Shown one piece after another: positions 9,696 through 45,509 of a DNA stretch of 64,000 bases. Numbering within the stretch: position 1 is the stretch's first letter; each line of letters opens with the position of its first letter. The position numbers and the translations under genes were made by a program. The stretch spans positions 48,304,828-48,368,827 of the forward strand of contig NC_133970.1 in assembly GCF_031877795.1 (NCBI RefSeq). The letters run 5' to 3'. The stretch is from Strix aluco. Its lineage: Eukaryota > Chordata > Aves > Strigiformes > Strigidae. The notes under the pieces were generated by a model. The model made no database searches. It was not told the origin of the DNA and saw only the letters and a list, made by a program, of their open reading frames with translations.

Positions 9696-10587
9696 TGTGG
9701 TGGTGCAATTCTTACCCCCCCCCCCCCGCCCCTCCTTGTTGGGCTGCTTGGTGCTAGGTGCGATTCCACCCACATCCCCGGAGCTATACACCAATCTGTG
9801 GAGATAAGGACTGACAATGTTAACGAGCCTGGCTCCTGCCCCTCCCGATTGCTCGGAAATGGTTAAAATGGCCCATCAACTCCTCAGGGCCTGGCACACC
9901 TGTGCCTGGGATGGGGTCAAATGGGAACAATAACAGAGTCGCACATTAATCAAATTCTTGTGTAACTGCTGGAAGGCACCAGAAGGCATTTGACAAAAGT
10001 CAATTATCTTGGACCCTATAAATGGCGACCACCAGGGAGACCCTTTGAGCTCTCCTGGATCGCAGCGGGCCTGTGACCAGCATCTCCCCTGAGCTGGGAC
10101 GCCTCTCAGGTACCAAACCCTTAAGGTGTCGTCTGCTCCAGACGGAAGGCCAGGGCGAAGTCCCCTGCTCGAGTCTCAATTATCGCCCGTTGAGGAATGT
10201 CAAGGCATTGGGAGTATTTGCTCTAAACTCGAGAGGGAAATTTTCTTTGAGCTAGCTTCTCTTTACTCTGGGGGGGGGGGGGGGTGTGGGGGGTGGGTAC
10301 GTACCCTTGTTTCTGTGTGTGTATGTCCGTTCTGTGTTCATTCTACTGAATCCAAACACCTTTGTTTCTGTATGTTTGTCTGTTTTGTTATGTGCATGCA
10401 TGTGTATGTATATATATAGGTACCGTTAGGTAAGTTAGTGTGAATCTTGTCATTTTAGAATCTGAATAAGTCGCTTCTCTTTCTTTTAGTATTTCTGAAT
10501 TATTTTATAATAATAAATTGCTGTTAGTTATTAATAAACCTAGATTTCTTATTAAATATTACCGTGTCAATACTTTCATCCGCGACA
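9696..10587 (+). mobile_element. Second solo LTR nested in class I pol (copy A)
   Basis: An 892-bp element starting TGTGGTGGTG and ending CATCCGCGACA, flanked by the exact 5-bp target duplication GCTTC (9691-9695 and 10588-10592). It has a TATA-like CTATAAATGG near 10016 and AATAAA signals near 10510-10540. It contains a 13-C run (9715-9727) and a 15-G run (10270-10284). It belongs to a different family from 8235-8945, as shown by both sequence and target-duplication length. Confidence 0.9.
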
Positions 10588-10592
10588 GCTTC

Positions 10593-11389
10593 CAAAAAGA
10601 GTGGGGCTATTTTTAAACCCCTGGGGTAGCACAGTCCATGTTAATTGTGTCTTCCTTTCGTATTCCGGGTTGTCCCATTCAAATGCAAACAATAACTGAC
10701 TTTCAGAGCTCAAAGGCAAGCAAAAGAAGGCGTCTTTTAGGTCCAGTACTGTAAACCGAGCCAATTCTGGTACTAATCTAATTAATAATGTATATGGGTT
10801 TGCTACAACAGGATGCAGGTCTCCTCCTCTCTTATTGCTATATACTCTCTATGCTCTGTCCAACAAGGTCTCCAAACTGCTACTCTCTGGCAGTTTCAGC
10901 TTCTGCAACTTCTTTTGAATGTCACGTGCTGATTGCCCTATAAATAATGACACTAACTGTTGTATTCCCACCTCTGATCCTGGATCTAAGGGTGTGTCAC
11001 CTCACGGTATCCCGCAGCCTATCCAGGAATTCTGATGGAGTATCTTTAGGTCCCTGCCGAATGGCGTATAGGGCCGCACAGGTAATTGCTTTTGGTATAG
11101 CCCGCTCCATGCCCCTTACAATCCAATCTCTATGTGCATTTAGCAATCTCATATGGGCTCCTCTGTTGGGGTCCCAACGTGGGTCCTGCAAGGGGAAGTG
11201 ATCTTTTATATCTTCCCCTGTACTTTTGGGGTGATCAGTAGCCAGATCCTGGGCTGTTTTTAATATTAATTGTTTTTCAGTTTCTGTCATGTGATCCAAT
11301 AATAATTGTATATCACCCCAATCGGGATCATGTTGTTTTATTAGAAACCTGTGACACTTCAAACACTGACCCGAACAAACAGGCAGCAC
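10593..11389 (-). pseudogene. gag-pol: Class I ERV gag capsid fused to reverse transcriptase by deletion (copy A)
   Basis: Reading right to left, 11389-10997 encodes a capsid region (DPDWGDIQLLLDHMTETEKQ, then a QGPKDTPSEFLDRLRD motif typical of gammaretroviral capsid). It continues, with a stop, to about 10800 and then passes directly into reverse transcriptase ([16 protein letters not shown], motif A, and [10 protein letters not shown], motif B). Nucleocapsid, protease and the start of reverse transcriptase are absent, so a deletion joins the two. The region is broken further by the solo LTR at 10587. Confidence 0.8.
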
Positions 11390-12175
11390 CAGTGACCCAG
11401 CGGGCGGGCACTAGGGCACTCTGCACTAAGGAATGTTCCCTCGTCCTGCACTACCCCCCACTGGTACAGAGTCTGCCCTGCGCTTCGTTCCTCTGCGGCC
11501 GCTTCCCTCGCGGGGTAACGGAACTGCGGGTCAGAGAACTCCGCACTGCGCAGCTGCAGCTGGGCTGCGTCTCACACCCGCAGAACAGTCCCACACCCAC
11601 ACAAAGGGGCCCTTACACTTATTACTCACACAACATCAAATGACAAATACTACAGACATCAAAACACCAATTACGACAATGGCTAAATCATAAATGCCAT
11701 AAATCAAAGCCAAAAGCATAAATCGTATACCATGAGCCATTTGCCGTTTATCATTTACCACAGATCCACACCTGATCGATATCGACTAAATTATTATAAA
11801 CGGTACCAGATTTTACATTTGATGGTAACACGGCAATGCCACACCACTCCTCTAACCGTGTACTAGGAGTACCCAGGTTGACCCAGGATACCAATGTGGT
11901 CAGAGTGTTGAAACCACTCTGTCACCCACGAGCCCACCACAACTTGGGGACTCATACCCCAACCCCAGGGGCGGGCACAAAGGCTCTTTACCTCATGTAG
12001 GACGTCTCCTTATGACTTACAGGTCCCCCATTCTCCAACATACCTGATCGGCCAATAGATGGTCCTTGTCTGCCCCTGCCGAGATCGGGAGAGGGAGGGA
12101 GGTTCTCCAAGAAAGAAACCTTGGGGCGTGCCTAGAACGTCCCCTCTCAGCCGGTCCTGCAGCCGGACAGAGAGG
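11390..12175 (-). other. Class I ERV leader and decayed gag N-terminus (copy A)
   Basis: Lies between the primer binding site candidate and the capsid remnant. I see no long minus-strand reading frame. The plus-strand ORFs here (11392-11693, 12059-12383) have no recognisable motif and are treated as chance frames. Confidence 0.5.
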
Positions 12176-12193
12176 GTCCCATCTGGGGTGCCA
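12176..12193 (-). promoter_or_regulatory. Candidate primer binding site of the class I ERV (copy A)
   Basis: On the minus strand this reads TGGCACCCCAGATGGGAC, two bases after the LTR ends in CA. A TGG start at this position is what a tRNA-primed element needs. I could not assign the tRNA with confidence. Confidence 0.55.
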
Positions 12194-12195
12194 AC

Positions 12196-12932
12196 TGACT
12201 TGTGGAAACAGACTCTACAACTCGGAGAGAGTTCTAAAGCAGGTATGTTTTACTCCGGCCGGGGTGCAAGGGGATTTCTCCACAAAGCTTGCACACCACC
12301 AGCAGATTTTACCAAAAGCTTATCGAGTGTGGATATACATATTCACTGGATTACATAACACAAACATCCATATGCATGAGTGAGGCTGGGTTAGCTCTAG
12401 AGGCTGGGGGCAGCAGTTTATGTTCTCTTTGCACCTGTGCATTGCCTCCTGGGGGGTGTCTTCAGGGGTCTGTTGGAGGAAGGCTCACAGTCCTCCTCAC
12501 CTTGTACTTTGCCCCGGAGCATGCGCAGATTCTCTTGGCCAATTTCTTGAATAACGAGAGTGTTTTTCAGCCAGTTTATTCATCCTATCTTATTTAAGGG
12601 AAGCAATGAAACTTCTACAACCTGTACATGGCTATCTTTACTCATTACTAAGGCCCAACTAGTTAGAGCACACCTGTTCCTCAAGGATAAAAACATGATA
12701 TTTTGCTGAACGCTGCAGTTCTTGGTAGATTTTCACAGTAAACTGCTTTGTTTTGATGGACACAGTAGTCCTTGGTAAAATTCCACAGAACAGTCTGGGC
12801 AAGCAGGATTCTTAGCAATATTCAAAAATACTATAAGTAATACTATAACTTGCTATAAGTAAGGAAATAAGTTGCTAAGCAGTTTGCTATAAGTAAATAA
12901 GTCTCAAAACAAGTAATCATTTCTCTGTATCA
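12196..12932 (-). mobile_element. Class I ERV 5' LTR (copy A)
   Basis: A 737-bp LTR in minus orientation, starting TGATACAG at 12932 and ending CAAGTCA at 12196. The first ~640 bases match the 3' LTR at 5232-5885. Differences include several small indels near the polypurine-proximal end. Confidence 0.8.
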
Positions 12933-13785
12933 TGGTGACACCACCTTGGAGGATGTTTTGCTGATTAAGGATACCAATTAAACTCGGACACCAGAGTGAA
13001 AAGAGTAGGCGTACTTTACTAGTGATAACCAAGTAATGTAACAGCGTAATACAGAGAACATGCAGTAAGAAGCAGCAGAACAGTGCACTTAAAGCAACAG
13101 ACAGAGTAATGCATCAAATCATTACTACACGAGAGAGAGAGAGAATAGTAATTAAGAGAAATACATCACCACTTGCATATATTATCATCATCATCCAGAC
13201 CCGCAGGCGCTGGGCAGCCCCGGTTACAGCGAGGATTTGCAGAGCCTGTCCCGGCAAGTGGGAAATCCTACGCGGTGCGTCCACCCGTAGGTGAGGCTTC
13301 CAAAGTCGCTGTGAGCGGGTCCAGCCTTATATACCCAAAAATCAGCAAGCCAGAATAGCTGGCACCTTTGTTTTGAGCGGAAAGTTTCTGGTTTCATTCT
13401 CCTGTTGGATTCCACCCAAAGCCTGGCCAGGGCTCGGGGGGGAACCAAGGGAGTTTCTAACAAGGCCAAATACTTGGGTTCTCAGCCTTGAACAAGGCTG
13501 CGAAAGGAAAGTCGGATACATTCTCTCCCCTCTACTGATTATATTTTGTCTTTCACTAGCGAGTTTACATATTTTACTAATGACTCCATGCTAAGTTAGC
13601 AGCTTCAGCTTGGGGCCTGTTGTTCAGGCTGCAGTATTTCAATGCTTTAGCACTTTTTACACCAGCATAAGTGGGTTGTTATAACTTAGTACAATACCCA
13701 CTAGCACAATGGTTATCAGTTATAAAATGTACAGGATTCATCTATAGGTCAACTCAGGCTTGGGCCTGTTGTCCAAGCCTTAGCA
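12933..13785 (-). mobile_element. LTR of a further ERV family (copy A)
   Basis: A minus-oriented LTR, starting TGCTAAGG near 13785 and ending GGTGTCACCA at 12933, directly abutting the class I 5' LTR. On the minus strand a TATA-like GTATATAAGG lies near 13326-13335. It is related to 1550-1967. Its outer end coincides, within a few bases, with the right edge of the duplicated block. No target duplication was found. Confidence 0.6.
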
Positions 13786-15085
13786 CTTTGGTCACACGCC
13801 TGGGGTTCCCTTTCCCTCTGACTGGGGTGGAAGAGAACTGATTTCTTGGGGTGCTCCTGACATCCAGGGAGCTCGCCCGTAGAGATGAGGAGGTACCAAG
13901 ACTCTCTTCAAAGTTCTGAAGCCAGGAAGAGACTGCCTCCACAGTTGGTGTACATCTTAGTCCTTCTCCCACATCCATTTCTGGATAGTACATCGCAGCC
14001 AAGCCCGCAGAATACAAGGATGGTGCACCTTTAATCACCTTCCTCCACATGGCCCGTGTGCACAGGACATCCTCTGGATTTTTAGGGGCTTCATCACTAT
14101 CTGGATCACTATAGATGACTTCCAGCACTGCTAGTTCTCTCAGGTACTGGACACCTTCATCCGCAGTAGCCCACTTCCCTGGGGAGTTGTCCGTAAGATC
14201 TTCCTTGAAAGGATATCTTGCTTTAACACTTGAAAGGAGCCGTCTCCACAGACTGCAAATTGCTGTCTCTTTTCCAATTCCCCTTTCAATTCCTCGATCT
14301 CTAGCAAGGGAACCCAGCTGTTGGGCTTCCTTACCTTCCAGCTGCTGAGCATCAGCCCCATTATCCCAGCATCGAAGCAGCCAGGCAGCAATCCGCTCAC
14401 CCGGCTGGCGGCGATAGTCTTTCCGCAGATCTCGCAGTTCTGATGATGTCAGGGACCGGGTAGTTTCTGCCTCCTGTTTGAGTTCTGTTATTCCCTCTTC
14501 TGACCCCTTTGCTGAAGGACCCGCTTCTTTCTCCTCTTTCTCATCCCTTATTAATCGAGGGTATGGCCCTGTTGTTCTCCTTGTCCACTGTTTCTTTTTT
14601 ACTACTGGGGCAATCTCTGCTGTTGTTGTTTTTGTTTGAGTTCCCATCTCCACCACAGTCCTTTGAGAGCACTGAACTGCAGCTCGATAAGCACAGGCCA
14701 GGCCCCAGTACAGCGCTGGGAGTTGCTGATGTTCACTGGGATAGACAAGGCACCCTTCTATCAGGTGTTGTGTCAATTTTGCGGGGTTGCTTGCCTGTTC
14801 AGGGGTAAGATCCCAGGCTACAGGAGGTGATAACCGTCCTGGGAATCTGCCCAAATCCTTCCACTCCCCCTGCCACCCAGGGACAGGCCGCCTCAGGGCA
14901 CATTTTGGTATTGTCTCACCCAAAATTTGCCTTCTCTTACACCAAAAACCTACCGAGCTCCACACAGCCCACAATAGGCGAATAGCATTAATGAACAGTA
15001 TCAAAGAGCTAACGTAAGGATTAATAAGTACTTCGGGAGCCTGCAGAATAAAACCACTCATGATGTTCCCAATTTCTTCCAGCAT
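13754..15085 (-). CDS. gag: ERVL-like gag ORF (443 codons, chimeric 3' end)
   Basis: One open frame of 443 codons. Residues about 20-48 are hydrophobic. Residues about 91-125 (WDLTPEQASNPAKL then ALYWGLACAYRAAV) match the gag fragment in the intron 3 ERV at WNFTPEQVQNPDEV and ALCWGLACTYQT. A lysine/glutamate-rich linker follows. Residues 213-340 (SELRDLRKDYRRQPGERIAAWLLRCWDNG onward) look like the helical capsid domain of this bird ERV group. The last dozen codons lie in the LTR of the duplicated block and are not gag. The ORF is unbroken, but the nucleocapsid and everything downstream are lost. Whether it is translated is unknown. Confidence 0.75.
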   Translation of the reverse strand: MLEEIGNIMSGFILQAPEVLINPYVSSLILFINAIRLLWAVWSSVGFWCKRRQILGETIPKCALRRPVPGWQGEWKDLGRFPGRLSPPVAWDLTPEQASNPAKLTQHLIEGCLVYPSEHQQLPALYWGLACAYRAAVQCSQRTVVEMGTQTKTTTAEIAPVVKKKQWTRRTTGPYPRLIRDEKEEKEAGPSAKGSEEGITELKQEAETTRSLTSSELRDLRKDYRRQPGERIAAWLLRCWDNGADAQQLEGKEAQQLGSLARDRGIERGIGKETAICSLWRRLLSSVKARYPFKEDLTDNSPGKWATADEGVQYLRELAVLEVIYSDPDSDEAPKNPEDVLCTRAMWRKVIKGAPSLYSAGLAAMYYPEMDVGEGLRCTPTVEAVSSWLQNFEESLGTSSSLRASSLDVRSTPRNQFSSTPVRGKGNPRRVTKVLRLGQQAQA

Positions 15086-15273
15086 GTTCCCGAGCTTAGC
15101 AAAATAAAGATAAGCAGCGCAATCAACAAACCCGTGACCAGCACAAGAGCTTGTCTCTTACTAACTGCTATAGCTATAGCACAATTAATATAAAACTGCC
15201 GTTGTCCCACCCCACGTTGGGCGCCAAAAAACTGTGGTGGTTTGACCTTGGCTAAATGCCAGGTACCCACCAA
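15058..15273 (-). CDS. Small hydrophobic ORF ahead of ERVL-like gag
   Basis: 71 codons, overlapping the first bases of gag in another frame. Residues about 43-60 form a single hydrophobic segment (LVLVTGLLIALLIFILL). The first ATG lies inside the LTR and the frame crosses the primer binding site, so translation of this ORF is doubtful. The intron 3 ERV also has a hydrophobic ORF (21722-22168) at the equivalent position, which is why it is listed. Confidence 0.3.
   Translation of the reverse strand: MVGTWHLAKVKPPQFFGAQRGVGQRQFYINCAIAIAVSKRQALVLVTGLLIALLIFILLSSGTCWKKLGTS
15209..15226 (-). promoter_or_regulatory. Primer binding site, tRNA-Lys type
   Basis: On the minus strand: TGGCGCCCAACGTGGGGT, six bases downstream of the LTR end. 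From known retroviral usage this corresponds to a lysine tRNA (Lys1,2) primer. The intron 3 element has a related site at 21594-21611. Confidence 0.85.
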
Positions 15274-15840
15274 GTCGCTCTATCACTTCCCCCCCTTCCC
15301 CTTTTTTTTCTCAACAGGGCAAAGAGGGGAAAGAAAATAAGATAGGAAAACAAAACAACCAACCCTTGTGGGTAAAACAACAGCAGTTTTAATATAAGCA
15401 AAGCGAAGCAAAGGTCCGCGCGCGGAAGCAAAAAAAGCAAACAGATTTATTCTCTACTTCCCATGAACAGGCGATGTCGGGCCTTCTCAGGAAGCAGGGC
15501 TCCCATACGCGGAGGGGTTGCCTCGGAGGACCAAGGGTGACCCCCCCCCCCTTCCTCCTTTCTCCCAGCTTTATACTGAGCAGCCGTCAGATGGTCTGGA
15601 ATATCCCTTTGGTCAGTTGGGGTCAGCTGTCCTGGTTGTGTCCCCTCCCAAGATCTTGCCCACCCCGTCCCACTGTGGGGGGGAAATGTCAGAAAGAGCC
15701 TTGGTGCTGTGTAAGCACCACTCAGCAGTAGCCACACCACCAGGGTGCTATCAACACCCTGCCAGCTCCCAACATAAACCACAGCACCATGAGGGCTGCT
15801 ACAGGGGAAAACCAATTCTGGCTCAGCCACACCCGGTACA
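15233..15840 (-). mobile_element. ERVL-like 5' LTR upstream of MIER3
   Basis: A 608-bp LTR in minus orientation, starting TGTACCGGGTG at 15840 and ending AACCACCACA at 15233. A TATA-like motif on the minus strand lies near 15570. It sits about 800 bp upstream of the MIER3 start codon and points away from the gene. Confidence 0.8.
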
Positions 15841-16199
15841 GATATCCACTGCAAAGTAAATTTCACATTTTCTGTTTAACCCACAGCAGGCAATCAACAA
15901 CAGCAGTTTGAAGGCTTTGACGTTTTGTTTCCTGCTTCAGACACTCAGGATGTAAGGTGTTAGCATAACTGCTAGCCCTCCTCCATACCAGCACCTAGGA
16001 AGGGGCTCAATAGGGAGTGAAGAGCAGGTCATGCAACCAGGTACCACTCTGCTGTGGGGTAACGTTTCCGCACAGTATTCCCGGCCCCAGAACAGGACTA
16101 CAAGTCGCAGCAGTCACAGACAAGCTGATCCAGACGGGCGTGACGCCGAAACCAGGGGGTGTCCGAGTTACCTGGGCACCAGCCGGTCTCAGAGCCCCT
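15841..16199. other. Intergenic spacer before the MIER3 promoter
   Basis: No coding motif or recognisable repeat; base composition changes to GC-rich at its right end. Confidence 0.5.
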
Positions 16200-16471
16200 G
16201 AGGCAGCATAGTGAGAGCTCCAGTGACTCCCACTTGCCTCGTCCCGGGACGGGCAGCCTCTGCTGGCCGAGACTTCCCCGGGCGGGCAGCGGGGCCACGC
16301 CCCTCAGGCCTGGGCTCCGCGGCGGGCGCCGAGTGTCCTCTCCGGGCGGGGCAGGATCGGGGTGGGCAGAGCACTCTCGCCAGCCAGGGCGGAAGACCGC
16401 GGTGCTGCTGGAGGCGGGGTCCCGATACTGCCTCCTCCGCCCCAGCCCGGTCCCGCCGGCTCTTTCGCTCG

Positions 16472-16549
16472 CTCCCTCCCTCCCTCCCTCCCTCCCTCCT
16501 TCCCTCCCTCCCTCCCTCCTTCCCTCCCTCCCTCCTTCCCTCCTTCCCT
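16472..16549 (+). repeat. (TCCC)n / (TTCCC) microsatellite in the promoter
   Basis: About 78 bases of TCCC and TTCC repeats ending about 95 bases upstream of the MIER3 ATG. The opposite strand is a run of GGGA units that meets the sequence requirement for G-quadruplex formation. Confidence 0.95.
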
Positions 16550-16644
16550 GGCCGGCTCCGGTTGGAGCTCGGCAGCTGCCATTGGTTTAGCGGTCCCATC
16601 CGGGCACTCGGCACAGCGCTGTTGCTTAGCCTGATCGTCTCAAT

Positions 16645-41982
<25,338 letters not shown>

Positions 41983-42385
41983 CTGGAAAACTAAACAAAC
42001 AGTGGGTACTTTATGCAGTAGTAGCAAACTTGATGGGAGCTATCAGGTTTGCTTAGTCTTTCACTGGAAGTTTGAACTTTGACATCAGTGATGTCTTTTT
42101 ATGTATAGAACTATATCTTGATTTATCAAGAGTAATTTCTTTTTTCAGTCCATAAATATGTAAATGTTCAGCAGAGTTTGGGACTAAGAGAACTCTGTGG
42201 TGCAGCTTTAAGCTCTGTTTCAATTTTTTTTTAAAGCCTGTAGACAGAGGCCACTATTTCAAAACCAGCACAGAAGTTCTGAACTGATTGGAGTGGCTTT
42301 TTAGTCTAAGTTACTTTTGCTGTAACAGATAAAGTGTAATAACAATGTTTACAGGTACCAATCCTGATCCCTGCTCATTGTGGCA

Positions 42386-42468
42386 TTTTATTTTATTTTA
42401 TTTTATTTTATTTTATTTTATTTTATTTTATTTTATTTTATTTTATTTTATTTTATTTTATTTTATTT
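42386..42468 (+). repeat. (TTTTA)n pentanucleotide microsatellite in the 3' UTR
   Basis: About sixteen uninterrupted TTTTA units, 404 bases after the stop codon. Confidence 0.97.
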
Positions 42469-45368
42469 CTTATAAAGGCAGGGATGGGTTTCTTTAACTT
42501 AAACTGCACAAACATACAAGGATGTTTTTTAAATGGAACCTTCTCTCATGTGATACTAAACTAGAGTACTTCAGTTTAAAAACCAGCAAGTTCATCTTGG
42601 TGGAAGCTAGCACAAGGGACTTAACATGAGTAAAGTATGAAGACCTACACTTGGATGCTGTTGCAAAATTATAGGCCATGGCTACCTTACACAAGTAATT
42701 ATGCTGCCAGAGGTATCTGTGTACTTTAAACTTACGGGCTTAAACAGATGCATTTTAGACTATTGTATTCAGATGGGTTTTGTCCACAAATTTGAAGACT
42801 AATGCACCTGTGTAACTTGACTTTCCAAAGGCAGCTGATGTTGTATAAAGCTACAGTCCGCACAGTTTAGGTTTTACCACTAAACAAACAGTCTGCATTT
42901 TGGAAGATGTCTTAAATTGTTTGGAGCACTGCAGTTCAAAGTGTTACAGCTTTGAGTGACTATCTAGTTTATATAGAAGTAGTAGAACCTTGAAGTATGC
43001 ATTTGAAAGTTTTTCTTCAGTGTGGATTGTATTTATTTGTTTTGGCAAGTCATTGGCTCAAAAATGGCACTTCACTACCTTGGTCAAATAGGAAAGGATG
43101 AGTAAGAAGTGTTTCCCATAAAAGCACCTATTTAACGTCAGTAAATTTTTATTTTTAACATTGAGTACAATTTAGCCATCCACAAAGTTTGTCTTGAAAA
43201 TGTTTATTCTAATTCTTGTGGGAGAACATTACTTCAGTAGGATTACCCCTTTCCCTCCATACTTTCTCTGCGCTGTTTGTATTACAAATTTAATTGCCAC
43301 TAACTTGTTTTCATTATTGAAGTGACTAAGCTTACGTTGTTGATATTTGTAATAGTTGCTTCAAGGTTATGCTGAGTAATTAGAAAGTAGCGACTTTAAT
43401 ATTTGAAAGGAAAGAGGGTATTTATTATGCATACTGTGAACTGCATTGACATCATGAGTTTTGGACGCAGCGTATAGAGTTTTCTTTACAGCATTGTAAT
43501 GAAGATTGCTTTGAAGCGCTTCTGCAATAGCACATTTACCATATTAAAACAAATTAGTTTAGCACAGTGGACAAAAGTAAAGATAATTTTGTAATAAATT
43601 ATTAACTTACATGTCTGAAATATTTAATTCTAGTAAGTACACAGTAAATAATGGGTAGCCTTGGCCCTGTGTTGTACTCTGACATTTTTAGTCAAGTTGT
43701 CAGCTTCTTGTTGCTGTGTTTTGTGCTGAACTGTGTACCTTGTTTCTTTTGTTTATGAATCAACACATTTTATGTCATTTTGTAAAATAGTGGCCATAAT
43801 CCTTCATTGTTATACATTCAAGTTTATGGATTTACACTGAGTGGCTGGTCTGTATAAGAATCATTATACAAAGATGACTGAATGCTTATACCAGCTGCAC
43901 TTAAATGAACACACCCATTCTCATTAGCTGATGCAGTAATATATTCAATTTATCTATGCATTGCTGGGCTCTTAATGTAGACAGAGACTTGTCTAAGGTT
44001 TGGGTTGTCAGCAAGTTGAATGGACACTTTAGCTATTTAATAAAGACTTTTGACCAAAATTCAGAAAATGATGAGAGAAAAATGAATTCCAGTTAGTCTA
44101 ATAGATTTTTAAATGCTGATCTTATTTAGCCTGTTGGCTAGCTAGCTGGTATCATTTACTTTTAATTCCTTGTTAAAATGAGGCAATAATTTGCAAGATT
44201 TTGTAAATATGTAAATTCTTCATATCTTTTTAGATATCTATTTCAATATTTTCTGACTACTTCTGTGTATAGTAACATTTTTGTGCATGCTTGATGTGAC
44301 ATTCATAAATTTGTACCACTATGACTTTATCTATGTAAAATAGCTATTTATTGAATTTTTCTTTTAGAAGCTGGACTTAATTATTTTTCTCTCAGTTGAA
44401 ACATTTAAAATGGAGAACTTGTTACTGTTTATTAAAAGAATTGCATTTTGAAAGTCAGCATGAAGATAACTGAATTGCAACCATATGAAGAAATATTGCC
44501 TTGGTTCTTTGATGGTGAAGCACAATTCTTATAACAAACTGTGATGAATTCTTTGTCCTCTGCCATACTTTTTCTTCATACAAACAAACCAAAAATCCAT
44601 AATGGGCAATTGCAGTGTTGGTAAATGTATCCTTTTTATGTACAGGGAATCTGAAGAGTATAGCTGATTCATTTAGAAGTGTAACTTGGGGCTGTGATTA
44701 TAGCAATACTTTTACTTTGGTTACTTGTATGTCATCTTCTCATGGTAGGTTTTTAAATGTTTAGTTTTCCTCTTGTCCTGGTCAAACTGCTGAATTTACT
44801 TGAACGATACTAAATTGTGTAATGTTAGGTCAATGAATTGTGCAATTCTTTCCCATTTTTAAAACTGAGGGTCAAAAATGTATGAAAACTTCAGATCAAG
44901 TAGAACATAGTGATACTACTTAATTTAACCAAAGTCTTTAGGTGAATATTTCAACTTTGAATGTAAACTAATGAATGGATAAACTGACCAACAAGGACAC
45001 TATTTGCCCAGCACAAGCACGTTGTCTACAGATGGGGAAACTAAATACAGTAATTTATAAAATAATGACAAGGTTACTATTTTTTTATTCCTATTTTTCA
45101 TTGGAAGAAGGAAAATACTATCACAATTGTAAAATACAGTAGGTATGGTTATAGTCTTCTTAATAAAACAGAACTTCCAGTTATTCAAAGTACCCTGTGC
45201 ATAACAACAAATTTAGTGACAATCGGAACATGTTTTTAATATCAGATGTTCAAGAGGAAGTCACTATTGTTGCATTGGTTTTAATATTTGTACATAAACA
45301 CTGATTTTTTTTCTTTTTAGCATTATTTTGTATTTGTTGTACTTTAATACCCGGTATACAATTCCAGA

Positions 45369-45374
45369 AATAAA
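45369..45374 (+). promoter_or_regulatory. MIER3: Likely distal poly(A) signal of MIER3
   Basis: AATAAA followed within 30 bases by T-rich sequence. It is the last signal before the downstream CR1. Confidence 0.6.
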
Positions 45375-45509
45375 TGACTGGAAACCTTTCTTTACTTGTA
45401 AAGCTTTTCATGCATCTGCATTATGTTTGCTACCTTCTATTCAGAATTATTTAGCAACAACTCTGAATACATTTTAAGATACTCTGGGTACTGCTGAAGT
45501 GCACACTAC

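Larger units (their letters stand above)
5232..12932 (-). mobile_element. Class I (gammaretrovirus-like) ERV, degraded (copy A)
   Basis: On the minus strand, reading from right to left: 5' LTR (12932-12196), primer binding site candidate, gag capsid, reverse transcriptase, RNase H, integrase, env remnants, polypurine tract and 3' LTR (5885-5232). Two plus-oriented solo LTRs (8235-8945 and 9696-10587) are inserted in pol. Large internal deletions and many stops or frameshifts make it non-functional. The two LTRs differ visibly, so the element is old. The class is inferred from the gag and pol motifs. Confidence 0.85.
2922..13788 (+). repeat. Duplicated block, copy A (10,867 bp)
   Basis: Every position here matches position +43,474 (46396-57262). 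By eye I saw four substitutions: 9885 C/A, 9914 G/T, 11402 G/A and 13756 A/T. There is no net length change. The left edge falls inside CR1 ORF2, with CAG shared by both flanks. The right edge falls at or within a few bases of an LTR end. Content in order: CR1 3' part, an unclassified stretch, a minus-strand class I ERV with two nested solo LTRs, and one more minus-strand LTR. Confidence 0.97.
13789..15840 (-). mobile_element. ERVL-like provirus, 5' part only (LTR, PBS, gag)
   Basis: On the minus strand: a complete 5' LTR (15840-15233), an 18-base primer binding site, a short hydrophobic ORF, and a long gag ORF that is cut by the LTR and duplication edge at about 13789. No pol follows. The gag resembles the gag fragment of the intron 3 ERV (22208-22459), so the two belong to related families. 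Confidence 0.75.
41983..45390 (+). other. MIER3: MIER3 3' UTR
   Basis: About 3.4 kb of AT-rich, non-coding sequence after the stop codon, free of recognisable retroelements, which suggests constraint. Candidate poly(A) signals AATAAA lie at 43593, 44039 and 45369; the last fits a long 3' UTR. Confidence 0.7.
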
